Positions 1 to 7,859 of a DNA stretch of 64,000 nt are shown here, piece by piece. Made by a program: the position numbers and the translations under genes. Position 1 is the stretch's first letter; each line of letters begins with the position of its first letter. The notes under the pieces are model-generated. The model did no database searches. It saw nothing but the letters and a program-made list of their open reading frames with translations, and was not told where the DNA came from. The stretch is from Nitrosospira sp. Nsp11 (GTDB taxonomy: Bacteria > Pseudomonadota > Gammaproteobacteria > Burkholderiales > Nitrosomonadaceae). Location: the NCBI RefSeq assembly GCF_900142705.1, contig NZ_FRBV01000002.1, positions 186,001 through 250,000 on the forward strand. The letters are read 5' to 3'.

Positions 1-512
1 CTTTTCAGAATGCGGCTGACACGAGGCGCCGTGGTGTCGAGTTTTCAGCCGACTCCCGTTTTGGCGCTGATCTCTCCGCCTATTTATCTTATACCTATCT
101 CGATGCTGAATTCCAGGATTCATATACCTACCTCCGACCGGGAGGGCTTTCCACAACCGTAGCCAATGGTAACCTTCTGCCTGGCGTGCCCCGCAATACC
201 GCTTACATGGAGTTGGCATGGCGCCGCGGCTTGCCAGGTTTCTCGGCAGTAGCTGAAGCAATCTATCGTGACAAGGTTTTCGCAAACGATACCAATACCG
301 AAGCCGCTAAACGATATGGCATCGCAAATATCCGGTTCTCCTATTCGCATCAGATCGGCGGCTGGAAGCTCAGCGAATTCTTGCGGTTGGACAATATCAC
401 CGATACGCAATATGTGGGCTCGGTAATCGTAAACGAAGGGAACAGCCGCTTTTACGAACCTGCGCCGGGGAGGAACGTAATAGTGGGGATGAGCGCAAGG
501 TACACATTTTAG
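1..512 (+). CDS. TonB-dependent outer-membrane receptor, C-terminal part
   Basis: This is the 3' end of a longer gene that begins before the window; the open frame runs from base 3 to the TAG at 510-512. The visible ~169 residues look like the last strands of a TonB-dependent receptor barrel: alternating aromatic and polar strands, a segment NAADTRRRGVEFSAD typical of the late barrel, the stretch LDNITDTQYVGS that matches the common LxNlfDxxYv block, and a final SARYTF ending in phenylalanine as outer-membrane barrels do. Such receptors import ferric siderophores, other metal chelates or vitamins with TonB energy; the ligand cannot be told from this part. The plug domain and signal peptide lie outside the window. 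Confidence 0.85.
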   Translation, partial: FQNAADTRRRGVEFSADSRFGADLSAYLSYTYLDAEFQDSYTYLRPGGLSTTVANGNLLPGVPRNTAYMELAWRRGLPGFSAVAEAIYRDKVFANDTNTEAAKRYGIANIRFSYSHQIGGWKLSEFLRLDNITDTQYVGSVIVNEGNSRFYEPAPGRNVIVGMSARYTF

Positions 513-567
513 CCAGCGGTTGTTTATACCTTGTGCGCTACCGTACCGAAACGTGCGGCAGTATCCC

Positions 568-573
568 TATAAT
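568..573 (+). promoter_or_regulatory. Candidate -10 box of the DUF1264 gene
   Basis: A perfect TATAAT lies in an AT-rich stretch 47 bases before the ATG at 620. No good -35 hexamer is visible at 16-18 bases upstream, so the assignment rests on the -10 alone. Transcription from here would start close to the tandem repeat at 581-619. Confidence 0.4.
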
Positions 574-580
574 AAAAAAT

Positions 581-619
581 TGGGATATGAAGGAGATATT
601 GGGATATGAAGGAGATAAT
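581..619 (+). repeat. Tandem duplication of a 19-20 base unit carrying a ribosome binding site
   Basis: Two head-to-tail copies of a unit beginning TGGGATATGAAGGAGAT occupy 581-599 and 600-619, so the Shine-Dalgarno sequence GAAGGAG occurs twice before the ATG at 620. Only the second copy is at a normal distance from that start. The first copy also holds an in-frame ATG at 587 preceded by no good site. Confidence 0.85.
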
Positions 620-1441
620 ATGGACGGGCTGCGTTTAAATTTCCGCATTATTTTATGTGTTGCTTTACTACCCGCCGCAATACCAACTGCCTCTGCAGCA
701 GGCTCCCTCACGCAAATGGCGCAAGCAAGCTCGCTGCCTGACACGATACCCGCCGGGGAGGAAAAGACGGCCAAAACACGGGCGCTGGAGTTGGGTGCAA
801 AACTTCTTCAAGGCAAGTCTCCATTAAAACCGTTTGACATCTATCTTGTCGGTTTTCATCCGATGAAGGATTCTCCGGAAGACCAGATGGAGGCACATCA
901 TTACTGTCATCAGGTAAATGAGGATTTTGCACAGTGCGTATTATTTGATGACAACACGGAGGAAGCGAACCTGAATGGCATCGAATACATTATTTCCGAA
1001 AAGCTTTTTGCTGCCTTGCCGGAAGCCGAAAGAAAATACTGGCATCCTCACAATGGTGAAATTCTTACCGGGCAGCTAGTTGCCCCGGGTATTCCGAAAG
1101 CCGCGGAAAAAGAGTTGATGAAGGGGAAGATGAACAGCTATGGCAAAACCTGGCACGTCTGGAATACGGGTTATGAAGGAAACCCCGGCGATAAGATGCC
1201 ATTGGGTGCGCCGATGCTTGGCTGGTCTTTCAATCGCGATGGAGAAGCGATCCCTGGCTTGGTCGAAAAGCGGGATAAGAGGCTGAAGCTGAACAGTTCA
1301 GAAGAGCGCCGGCGGCGTGCAGACCTGGAACAGTTCGCCAGGCCTCAATCAGGCGTTGATGATCTCAAGGGGAAGTTCGCCCGGCCCACCAAAGATATCC
1401 CAGCCGTCATAGATCGGAAGAGCGCTGGCAAGGTTGACTAG
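620..1441 (+). CDS. Exported DUF1264 (OBAP-like) protein
   Basis: The start at 620 is chosen because it follows AAGGAGAT at normal spacing and begins a clear signal peptide (positive start, hydrophobic core IILCVALLPAAIP, cleavage near ASAAG). The 273-residue product has the hallmarks of DUF1264: HHYCHQVNEDFAQCVLFD, then NGIEYIISEKLF and YWHPHNGEILTG. DUF1264 is the family of plant oil-body-associated proteins and many uncharacterised bacterial homologues; its biochemical role is not established. The conserved His and Cys residues suggest metal binding, which is inference. An in-frame extension upstream to 533 is less likely because it would bury the signal peptide. The gene stands alone after the receptor fragment. 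Confidence 0.85.
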   Translation: MDGLRLNFRIILCVALLPAAIPTASAAGSLTQMAQASSLPDTIPAGEEKTAKTRALELGAKLLQGKSPLKPFDIYLVGFHPMKDSPEDQMEAHHYCHQVNEDFAQCVLFDDNTEEANLNGIEYIISEKLFAALPEAERKYWHPHNGEILTGQLVAPGIPKAAEKELMKGKMNSYGKTWHVWNTGYEGNPGDKMPLGAPMLGWSFNRDGEAIPGLVEKRDKRLKLNSSEERRRRADLEQFARPQSGVDDLKGKFARPTKDIPAVIDRKSAGKVD

Positions 1442-1561
1442 ACAGTGGTTCCAGCTTTACCGGCTCCGCGCCAATTACTTGGGATATTTTTCCAATCTGA
1501 TTCCCGAGCTGCCAATGCAAGTCGGCTATTCCCAATCATCATATCTTTCATGGCACCGGTT

Positions 1562-1870
1562 TCATTCGAGCCCTGCTCCGCACCGCCAACATAATTGAAA
1601 ATTACGCGGGTTTTCCTCTGTGCACACCCGGCAGAAAACCACACGTGTTTCAACCGGGGTTTTTTCGAAAGCCCTGACAATTACCTGGCCTCTTGCAAGA
1701 TCATTGTCGTCAACCACCCAAACCTCTGGATAAGCATGGGTAAAAGGGATGTCTCCGAGGCCGCCCTGCGCATGTTCATTAAACAGCCGTGCGTCTATGT
1801 TGGCGTGCCCGAGGAGATCGAGCTTGATTTGCGCTTCCATGAGATTGGCGGCGGTACAGAGTTTTTTCAT
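1562..1870 (-). CDS. DUF2007 small protein with C-terminal zinc ribbon
   Basis: A 102-residue cytoplasmic protein. The N-terminal ~70 residues (KKLCTAANLMEAQIKLDLL, then the acidic VWVVDDNDLARGQVIV) match the DUF2007 fold, often labelled putative signal-transducing protein and related to the PII-like ferredoxin fold. The C-terminus has two CxxC knuckles (FCRVC and CWRCG), so it probably binds one zinc ion. I chose the ATG at 1870, preceded by AGGAAA, over the upstream GTG at 1888. It lies convergent to the DUF1264 gene. Function of the family is not known to me beyond the domain name. Confidence 0.75.
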   Translation of the reverse strand: MKKLCTAANLMEAQIKLDLLGHANIDARLFNEHAQGGLGDIPFTHAYPEVWVVDDNDLARGQVIVRAFEKTPVETRVVFCRVCTEENPRNFQLCWRCGAGLE

Positions 1871-2440
1871 ATTCGAAATTTCCTGCACGGTTATTCGCCA
1901 AGCTTATCAAAAAATACTCCGCAATAATTTTCTTCAGGGACATCGCAGATAGATTGACTCGCATGAGCGCTATTGATCAGGATAGCATAGAAAAAATACC
2001 GCGGTTCGGTGACAGAAGCTCACGGCGAGCAGGGGAGAGCGGCGAAAGCGACAGTAAAAGATGGGCCTTTCATCCGGACATCTTCTGCGGGAAACAGGGA
2101 CTACAGGCTTGTAAATCAGCGCTAATATCCACTAATCGGTTGGGGTAGTAGCCAATGTTCGTCCATGATATAACGGCTGCTGAGCTTTTCAGCTCAGATA
2201 GGTTGTAATCGGGTTTAAGCGTAATAGCAAAATTATTTATCGCCGTTACAGGCTCAATAAAGTGGGCGAATTGCGGCGGTCGTGACGTATCTGGAAGCTC
2301 GAACTTCCAAGATAAGATAGGGTGTAATTGAATATCGCCTAGGAGCTCTGGCTCGTGTGATCGATTTTCCTGCTCTTCTTCTCGCTGCCGATGTCTATGG
2401 ACAAAAGCCAAGGTAATGAAACCATACCAAGGAGATCTGA
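1871..2440. other. Intergenic region without a convincing gene
   Basis: About 570 bases between two divergent genes (the DUF2007 gene and the ankyrin gene), so it should contain both promoters. Short open frames occur on both strands but none has a good ribosome site or a recognisable product, and the longest on the minus strand runs into the ankyrin coding region. No strong hairpin was noticed. Confidence 0.5.
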
Positions 2441-3892
2441 ATGATTGCATCGCGAAGAATGCGTGTTCTAGGCATGATGATAGCTTTAATGGGCTCGTGC
2501 TGGGCTTCAGCAGCGGCATGGGCCGACAGTGACCTGCTTGTCGCGGCCAGGAGGGGCGATCTTCCCCAGGTCAAAACACTTCTTGGAACCAAAGCCCATG
2601 TAGATGCCAGAAGGGGAGATGGCGCCACAGCGTTGATGGCCGCGTCGACCACAGGTCATCTGGCGGTAGTGCAGACATTGCTTGCCGCGAAGGCCGATGT
2701 GAATGCCAGCATGACCAACGGCGCCACCTCATTGATGGCAGCGGCGGCGGTGGGCAACCGGCAGGTAGTACGGGCGCTTCTGGGTGCGGGCGCCAATGTG
2801 GACGCCAAGGCAAACGATGGTTTGACAGCGCTTTTGATAGCGTCGGAGGGTGGGTTTCCTCGAGTTGTACAGGCACTGCTTGACGCCAAAGCCGACGTCA
2901 ACGCCAGCACCGGCAACGGCGTCACCCCCCTGATGGCGGCGTCGCAGGAAGGATACCGGATCGTCGTGCAAGAGTTGCTCACGGCCGGGGCCGATGTGAA
3001 CGCCAGGACGAATGACGGTCTCACAGCGCTGCTGATCGCGTCTGAAAATGGTCACCATCGGGTGGTCCAGGAACTGCTGGCTGCGGGAGCCGACGTCAAT
3101 GCGGGCATGGACAATGGCACGACACCCTTGATTATGGCATCGCAGAATGGGCACCAGATGGTGGTGCAGACGTTGCTTGCCGCAAGAGCTGAAGTAAATG
3201 CCAGGACAAAAGATGGTCTCACGGCTTTACTGATGGCATCGGAAATGAATCACCCGGACGTGGTACAGATGCTGCTCGCAGCCGTCGCCGATGTGAACGC
3301 GAGGACGAACAATGATGTGGCCGCATTGATCGCGGCGGCGCAGGAAGGTCACCTGATGGTGGTGCATGAGCTGCTTGCCGCCAAGGCCGATGTGAATGCT
3401 CATGCAGGCAATAGCGTAACCGCTTTGATACTTGCGTCGGAGAGGGGACACCATAAGGTCACGCAGGCACTGCTTACGGCCAAGCCTGATGTCAATGCCA
3501 GGACAACTGATGGGGTTACGGCGCTGATGGCGGCAGCGAAAGAAGGCCACCAGTTGGTGGTGCATGAGTTGCTGGAGGCCGGGGCCGATGCGAACATCAA
3601 ATCGAAGGGCGGCATTACTGCCTTGATGGCGGCGGCGAAGGATGGCCGGCAGGAAGTGGTATATGTGCTGCTTGCCGCCGGCGCGGATGTAAATGCCAAA
3701 TCAAAAGATGGCTTCACCGCGCTGATGATGGCATCGCAGGACGGCCGTCAGAACGTGGCGCGTGCGCTGCTAGACGCAGGCGCCAACTTGCATGCCAAGT
3801 CGAAGGCCGGTGCCACGGCGCTGAAGATAGCGATGCAAAATGGCCACCAGGAAATAGTGCAACTCCTCGAAGAGGCTGGCGCCAAAAAATGA
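2441..3892 (+). CDS. Exported ankyrin-repeat protein with 14 repeats
   Basis: A 483-residue protein starting after AAGGAGAT with a signal peptide (MRVLGMMIALMGSCWASAAA, cleavage near AWAD). The mature part is almost entirely ankyrin repeats of 33 residues: 14 can be counted, most with the core xGxTALmaAs..GH..VVq.LLaAgADVNA. The last is shortened (LEEAGAKK). Ankyrin repeats bind partner proteins; in the periplasm the partner is unknown. No enzymatic domain is attached. Repeats 4 to 8 alternate between a DGLTALLIASE type and an NGxTPLxxAS type, so the array probably grew in two-repeat (198-base) steps. The gene stands alone. Confidence 0.9.
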   Translation: MIASRRMRVLGMMIALMGSCWASAAAWADSDLLVAARRGDLPQVKTLLGTKAHVDARRGDGATALMAASTTGHLAVVQTLLAAKADVNASMTNGATSLMAAAAVGNRQVVRALLGAGANVDAKANDGLTALLIASEGGFPRVVQALLDAKADVNASTGNGVTPLMAASQEGYRIVVQELLTAGADVNARTNDGLTALLIASENGHHRVVQELLAAGADVNAGMDNGTTPLIMASQNGHQMVVQTLLAARAEVNARTKDGLTALLMASEMNHPDVVQMLLAAVADVNARTNNDVAALIAAAQEGHLMVVHELLAAKADVNAHAGNSVTALILASERGHHKVTQALLTAKPDVNARTTDGVTALMAAAKEGHQLVVHELLEAGADANIKSKGGITALMAAAKDGRQEVVYVLLAAGADVNAKSKDGFTALMMASQDGRQNVARALLDAGANLHAKSKAGATALKIAMQNGHQEIVQLLEEAGAKK

Positions 3893-4305
3893 AACCCGGA
3901 AGTTTTGCCGCATAGCCGGGCTGGTCACGACTTCCTGAAGCAGAGGAATTGCTTCTCGGATAAATTACTTCTATACGGCAACATCTCAGCCCGAGGGAAT
4001 TCGCTCGTTTGCGAGAGGTCGCGCAGGACGTCTTATTAATGCATCATCCCAACGTGCATCATCTCAAAGCGCCGCCACGCGACTCCGTTATTTGATATGC
4101 TCGTCTCTCCAATCCCGGAGATTCACCGAACAGCGGGCGCTCTCGTCAAGCACATCGAATTCTGTGGAATTCATCGCGTATGAGCCCATTTGTCAGCGAT
4201 ACGGGGGCGGTATTCCTGGAATCGTCAATGTGCTTTATTAAAACATGGCGGAGTTTCAGGGCAGGCAAGCGATGCCGGGACTTCAACTCCTATTGAGGAG
4301 ACGAC
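3893..4305. other. Intergenic region before the universal stress gene
   Basis: About 410 bases with no gene I can support. Only short open frames without ribosome sites are present. A TTGATATG at 4092-4099 is half of an FNR-like box, but the second half is missing, so no operator is called. Confidence 0.4.
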
Positions 4306-5235
4306 GTGCAGAATATCAGAACAATTCTTGTGGCAACCGACCTGTCCGAGTTTGCCGGGCGTGCCGGGACACGCGCCGCGATGCTATGCGCCAGCCTGAA
4401 CTGGAATTCGGTTGAGCTGTTGAATGTCAAGGAAAGCGGATTACCGAACGCGCTGGGCCTTGTCCTGAAGAAAACGCCCGCAACGGCCGAGGCCGCCTTG
4501 GTCGAGCGCGTTATGCGCGAGTTACAACTTATCTGCAATCTGTTGCAGGACAATTATGGCGTTCGCTGTGCCCCTACCGTCAAGTTTGGGCGCCCCGAGG
4601 AGGAAATCGTTGCCAGAGCAGATGAATTGGCTGCGAAGTTAACGGTTATAGGCGCGCACGGTGGCAATTTTTTTACTGACCTTTTTCTCGGCAACACCGC
4701 CGATAAATTGGCCCGCATGAGTAAAACGCCCTTATTACTGGTAAAGAACCAGACCACAGAGCCCTATCGCCGGGTACTGGTTCCAGTAGACTTTTCTGAG
4801 AATTCGAGACGTGCGGCGCAAATGGCGCTGGAAATCGCACCGGAGGCGCACATAACTTTCCTGCACGTGTTCGATGTCGTGCTGGAAGAGCAAATGCAGT
4901 ACCTGAATGCTGCTCATGACACTATCCACGATTACCATGTCAAAGCTGCGGAAGATGCGCGTCTCGATTTAAACGAGTTTATAGTGGGCCTTCAAACTGG
5001 CCGCAAGGCTGATCATCGGCCCGGCCGTCACGCTTTGTTCCGGACAGTCGCTTTCGGTCATCCCGGACACGTCATTTACGACCACGCAAAGTCTATAAAG
5101 GCGGATTTGATCGTGATGGGAAAACATGGGCGATCCCGTTTCGAGGAGTTGCTGCTGGGAAGCGTCTCACGACATGTCATCGAGCAATGTTTTTGCGATG
5201 TGCTGATTGTGACCGGGCCGGTCCAGTTGGCGTAG
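4306..5235 (+). CDS. Universal stress protein with two Usp domains
   Basis: A 309-residue cytoplasmic protein made of two UspA domains, roughly residues 3-147 and 150-306. Each starts with the beta strand and VATDLS or VPVDFS motif and ends with the nucleotide-binding loop; the second has the full G-2x-G-9x-G-S pattern (GKHGRSRFEELLLGS), the first a close variant (GAHGGNFFTDLFLGNTA). Both loops suggest ATP binding. Usp proteins are induced by starvation, redox and energy stress. The start is a GTG at 4306 with GAGGAG five bases upstream. Codon use and GC look like the neighbours. It appears to be a single-gene unit. Confidence 0.9.
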   Translation: MQNIRTILVATDLSEFAGRAGTRAAMLCASLNWNSVELLNVKESGLPNALGLVLKKTPATAEAALVERVMRELQLICNLLQDNYGVRCAPTVKFGRPEEEIVARADELAAKLTVIGAHGGNFFTDLFLGNTADKLARMSKTPLLLVKNQTTEPYRRVLVPVDFSENSRRAAQMALEIAPEAHITFLHVFDVVLEEQMQYLNAAHDTIHDYHVKAAEDARLDLNEFIVGLQTGRKADHRPGRHALFRTVAFGHPGHVIYDHAKSIKADLIVMGKHGRSRFEELLLGSVSRHVIEQCFCDVLIVTGPVQLA

Positions 5236-5398
5236 CTTAGCGGAAAGGGATTCAGCCAGGTCTTCCTGGTGTCTCCGAACTCCCAGGGTCCCCAAGCCCA
5301 GCAATAAGCAACGCTGTCCTTTTCCGACTACAATAAAATGAGCCGGAAAATGGAGTTGGCATCTCAATTTCCGTGATACTCCCGTTTAAAGAACATCA

Positions 5399-5427
5399 GT
5401 TATTTACGTAGCGCTACAGGAAATAAC
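5399..5427 (+). promoter_or_regulatory. Nested inverted repeat over the ribosome site of the lipoprotein gene
   Basis: Arms GTTATTT (5399-5405) and AAATAAC (5421-5427) enclose a perfect 10-base palindrome GTAGCGCTAC (5408-5417). The AGGAAA ribosome site of the gene starting at 5430 lies in the right arm, so folding in the mRNA would hide it. A role in translation control is inference. Confidence 0.35.
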
Positions 5428-5429
5428 AT

Positions 5430-6290
5430 ATGGTTCGTGCTCTTGGAATAACCGGGCTCTTCCGGTTGGCGTTAACCGTGACCTTCTTGATGACGGTTGT
5501 GTCCGGATGCGCCAATTTCAAGGAAATAAAAGCATTCGCGTCGCTTTCGTCGAGTGCTGCCACCCATGATGCGCTTACAAGGGACTATATCGGAGCACTC
5601 GAAAGGCGCAAGCAATATCAGCCGCAGAAATTTCATAGCGAGCTGGAAGCACAGAAGATGCGCCGGGAAGCGCAGCGAGCTGGTCTCGATGTGCTCCAGC
5701 AAACCGTGGCGGATTACATGCAGGGCCTTGGCGGTCTTGCCGCCGGCGAAATTCGGACCTATGACAAATCTCTTGATGACCTCAGCGAACGCCTCAACAA
5801 AGTGACGCTACTCAGCGATGACGAGAAGGACGCGGTTGGCGCGCTATCGACCCTTCTTGCGCGCACTGTTACGGCCGCATACCGGGAGCATGAAATCAGT
5901 AAACTGATTCGCGATGCCAATAAGCCGCTTCAGGACGTGATCAAGGCGACCCGCAAGATTGTCGTGAAGGGCATGGCCGCCGATTTGCAGGTCGAATTCG
6001 CGCTAGTGGGAAGGTATTATGATAACTTCATACTCGCGCCAAATAATCCCCAGGAACCCGTTGCAATGGCATTGGCAAATGAGGCCAGGGTAGAAGCACT
6101 CCGTCGTGTGGATGATCGGCTCCGCGCTGCCCAACGTTATGACGTTATATTGGAGAAAATCGCACAAGGCCACCAGTATTTATTTGATCACCGGGATAGC
6201 CTTGGCGATGAAGAGCTGGAACGACAATTCAAACCATATGTCGACGCGCTGCGGGCGGCGTATCGCGATTTACTAGATGTTTCACGGTGA
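5430..6290 (+). CDS. Lipoprotein of unknown function
   Basis: A 286-residue protein with a lipoprotein signal: hydrophobic segment LFRLALTVTFLMTVVSGC, with cysteine 27 as the likely lipidated residue. The rest is mostly helical, charged and coiled-coil-like (for example the block ALERRKQYQPQKF and the C-terminal LEKIAQGHQYLFDHRDSL), with no transmembrane span. I recognise no named family. It is followed after 15 bases by a second unknown gene in the same direction, and the two probably form an operon. Start at ATG 5430 is supported by AGGAAA and by the signal sequence. Confidence 0.7.
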   Translation: MVRALGITGLFRLALTVTFLMTVVSGCANFKEIKAFASLSSSAATHDALTRDYIGALERRKQYQPQKFHSELEAQKMRREAQRAGLDVLQQTVADYMQGLGGLAAGEIRTYDKSLDDLSERLNKVTLLSDDEKDAVGALSTLLARTVTAAYREHEISKLIRDANKPLQDVIKATRKIVVKGMAADLQVEFALVGRYYDNFILAPNNPQEPVAMALANEARVEALRRVDDRLRAAQRYDVILEKIAQGHQYLFDHRDSLGDEELERQFKPYVDALRAAYRDLLDVSR

Positions 6291-6305
6291 ACAGAGAATA
6301 AAGCC

Positions 6306-6722
6306 ATGGACAAGCTTTCAGAAAATGAGGCTTTCGAGCTAGGTAACCAGTTTCGCGACGCTGCGATTGCGCTTGGAGATTGGCGTTTTAAAAACCGTGC
6401 CGGTCTGAGCAAAGTCCAATGGGATGAGCTCGATGAGCGGGAGATTACGCTTCTAAACACCGCCTCAAGCATCTACACCAGCGCCGTCAGCTTCGTCCTG
6501 GCGGAAAGCAAGGTTCCTGTTGCACGCCTGCAGTCCAACGTAGAGAGCGCCAAGTCTGCGATTCAGCATATCGCAAGCTTCAAGCAGGTGCTCGACCTCG
6601 CTTCAGCGCTGGTCCTGCTGGCCGGTGCAATTTCATCCGGCAACGTGGCGTCGATTCCCGCCGGGATAGTGGCGTTGGAAGATGCCGCTGAAGCCATTAT
6701 CAGGCCTGATGGTCCGGTTTGA
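6306..6722 (+). CDS. Small protein of unknown function downstream of the lipoprotein
   Basis: A 138-residue protein. Residues 1-95 are helical and charged; residues ~97-127 form a hydrophobic stretch rich in Ala, Gly, Leu and Val (VLDLASALVLLAGAI and SIPAGIVAL) that could be one membrane hairpin. No signal peptide. Its ribosome site is weak (GAGAATA). The 15-base spacing to the lipoprotein gene suggests joint transcription and perhaps joint function, with this protein at the inner membrane and the lipoprotein at the outer membrane. No family recognised. Confidence 0.55.
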   Translation: MDKLSENEAFELGNQFRDAAIALGDWRFKNRAGLSKVQWDELDEREITLLNTASSIYTSAVSFVLAESKVPVARLQSNVESAKSAIQHIASFKQVLDLASALVLLAGAISSGNVASIPAGIVALEDAAEAIIRPDGPV

Positions 6723-6836
6723 TGACGCCTTCAGCGCAATGATGTTCCGGCTTCTTGTAGCTTCTTGTGGCTGGTACCGGGCTGTGTAGGTCGATCTGAA
6801 TTTGAGTACTGCTATGGGTAAACTGACCATGCGCTC

Positions 6837-7859
6837 ATGAAAAAAAGGTTTATCCTGGTGGCTGTGCTTGCCATTATTGTCGCGGTGGTGGGAGGCTGGT
6901 ATTTCTCCAGGCACGCAGGCGACAAGGATACGCTGGTGCTCTTCGGTAATGTCGATATTCGCCAGGTCTCGCTAGCTTTCAACGGGAGCGAACGGATCGC
7001 CGATATGCGCGTGCAGGAAGGCGATCGGGTGGAGACCGGACAAGTCCTGGCCACGCTCGACACCCGTACCCTGAGGCTGCAAATCGCTCAGGCCGAGGCA
7101 CAGATCAACGTACAGGAGCAGGCCTTGTTACGGCTGCGGAACGGAACACGCCCCGAAGAGGTGGCTCAAGCCAAGGCTGAGGTCGCTGCTGCTCGCGCCG
7201 ACGCGGATCTTGCCGCACAGCTCCTCAAGCGTTTGCAAAATATCGAGCAGACTTCCGGTGAGGCGGTCAGCCAACAGGATTTGGACAGTGCGCGTTCGCG
7301 CCAGCGCGTGGCCGAGGCGCAGCTGGAAAACAACCAAAAGGCGCTGCAATTGGCCGTGATCGGTCCCCGCAAGGAGGACATCGCCCAGGCCGAGGCACAA
7401 TTGAACGTTTCGCAGGCTGAGCTGGCTTTGCTCAAGCATCAGCTCAGCCTGTACGAATTGAAGTCCCCCATCGATGCCGTCGTGCGCTCGCGCTTGCTGG
7501 AACCGGGCGATATGGCTTCACCGCAACGTCCGGTTTATACGCTGGCGATTACCGACCCGAAATGGGTGCGCGCCTACGTGTCGGAAGTGGATTTGGGCCG
7601 CATCAAACCTGGCATGAGTGCGCGCGTGGTCACCGATAGCCATCCCGATCAGTCGATTCCGGCCCGCGTCGGCTATATCTCCTCGGTTGCTGAGTTTACC
7701 CCTAAAATTGTGCAGACCGAAGAACTGCGCACCAGCCTGGTCTATGAAGTACGTGTCTTTGTCGAAGATGTCAGCGATCGTCTGCGCTTGGGCATGCCAG
7801 CGACGGTGTTCATCCCCTTGCAAGACGCCAAAAGCCTCGCTGGAACGGCGCATCGATGA
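6837..7859 (+). CDS. ybhG: HlyD-type periplasmic adaptor of an ABC efflux system (YbhG-like)
   Basis: A 340-residue membrane-fusion protein: N-terminal anchor (FILVAVLAIIVAVVGGWYF, residues 5-23), biotinyl/lipoyl half (VQEGDRVETGQVLATLDT), a long coiled-coil hairpin of about residues 80-200 rich in Ala, Gln and Glu, the second lipoyl half (YELKSPIDAVVRSRLLEPGD), and a beta-barrel domain. Length is close to E. coli YbhG (332 residues). It should link the inner-membrane permeases to an outer-membrane channel. It is the first gene of a four-gene unit with the same order as E. coli ybhG-F-S-R; the next gene overlaps it by four bases (ATGA). No TetR regulator lies upstream, unlike E. coli. Confidence 0.88.
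   Translation: MKKRFILVAVLAIIVAVVGGWYFSRHAGDKDTLVLFGNVDIRQVSLAFNGSERIADMRVQEGDRVETGQVLATLDTRTLRLQIAQAEAQINVQEQALLRLRNGTRPEEVAQAKAEVAAARADADLAAQLLKRLQNIEQTSGEAVSQQDLDSARSRQRVAEAQLENNQKALQLAVIGPRKEDIAQAEAQLNVSQAELALLKHQLSLYELKSPIDAVVRSRLLEPGDMASPQRPVYTLAITDPKWVRAYVSEVDLGRIKPGMSARVVTDSHPDQSIPARVGYISSVAEFTPKIVQTEELRTSLVYEVRVFVEDVSDRLRLGMPATVFIPLQDAKSLAGTAHR

Noticed and set aside
2070-2519. 149-codon minus-strand frame crossing the ankyrin gene start
   Set aside because: It overlaps a well-supported signal peptide region on the other strand and has no ribosome site.
2656-3717. Long minus-strand open frames inside the ankyrin gene
   Set aside because: They mirror the repetitive GC-rich ankyrin codons, have no ribosome sites and no recognisable product.
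2600-3890. Regular ~99-base repeats that could suggest a CRISPR or satellite array
   Set aside because: They are in-frame ankyrin codons with degenerate repeats and no spacers.
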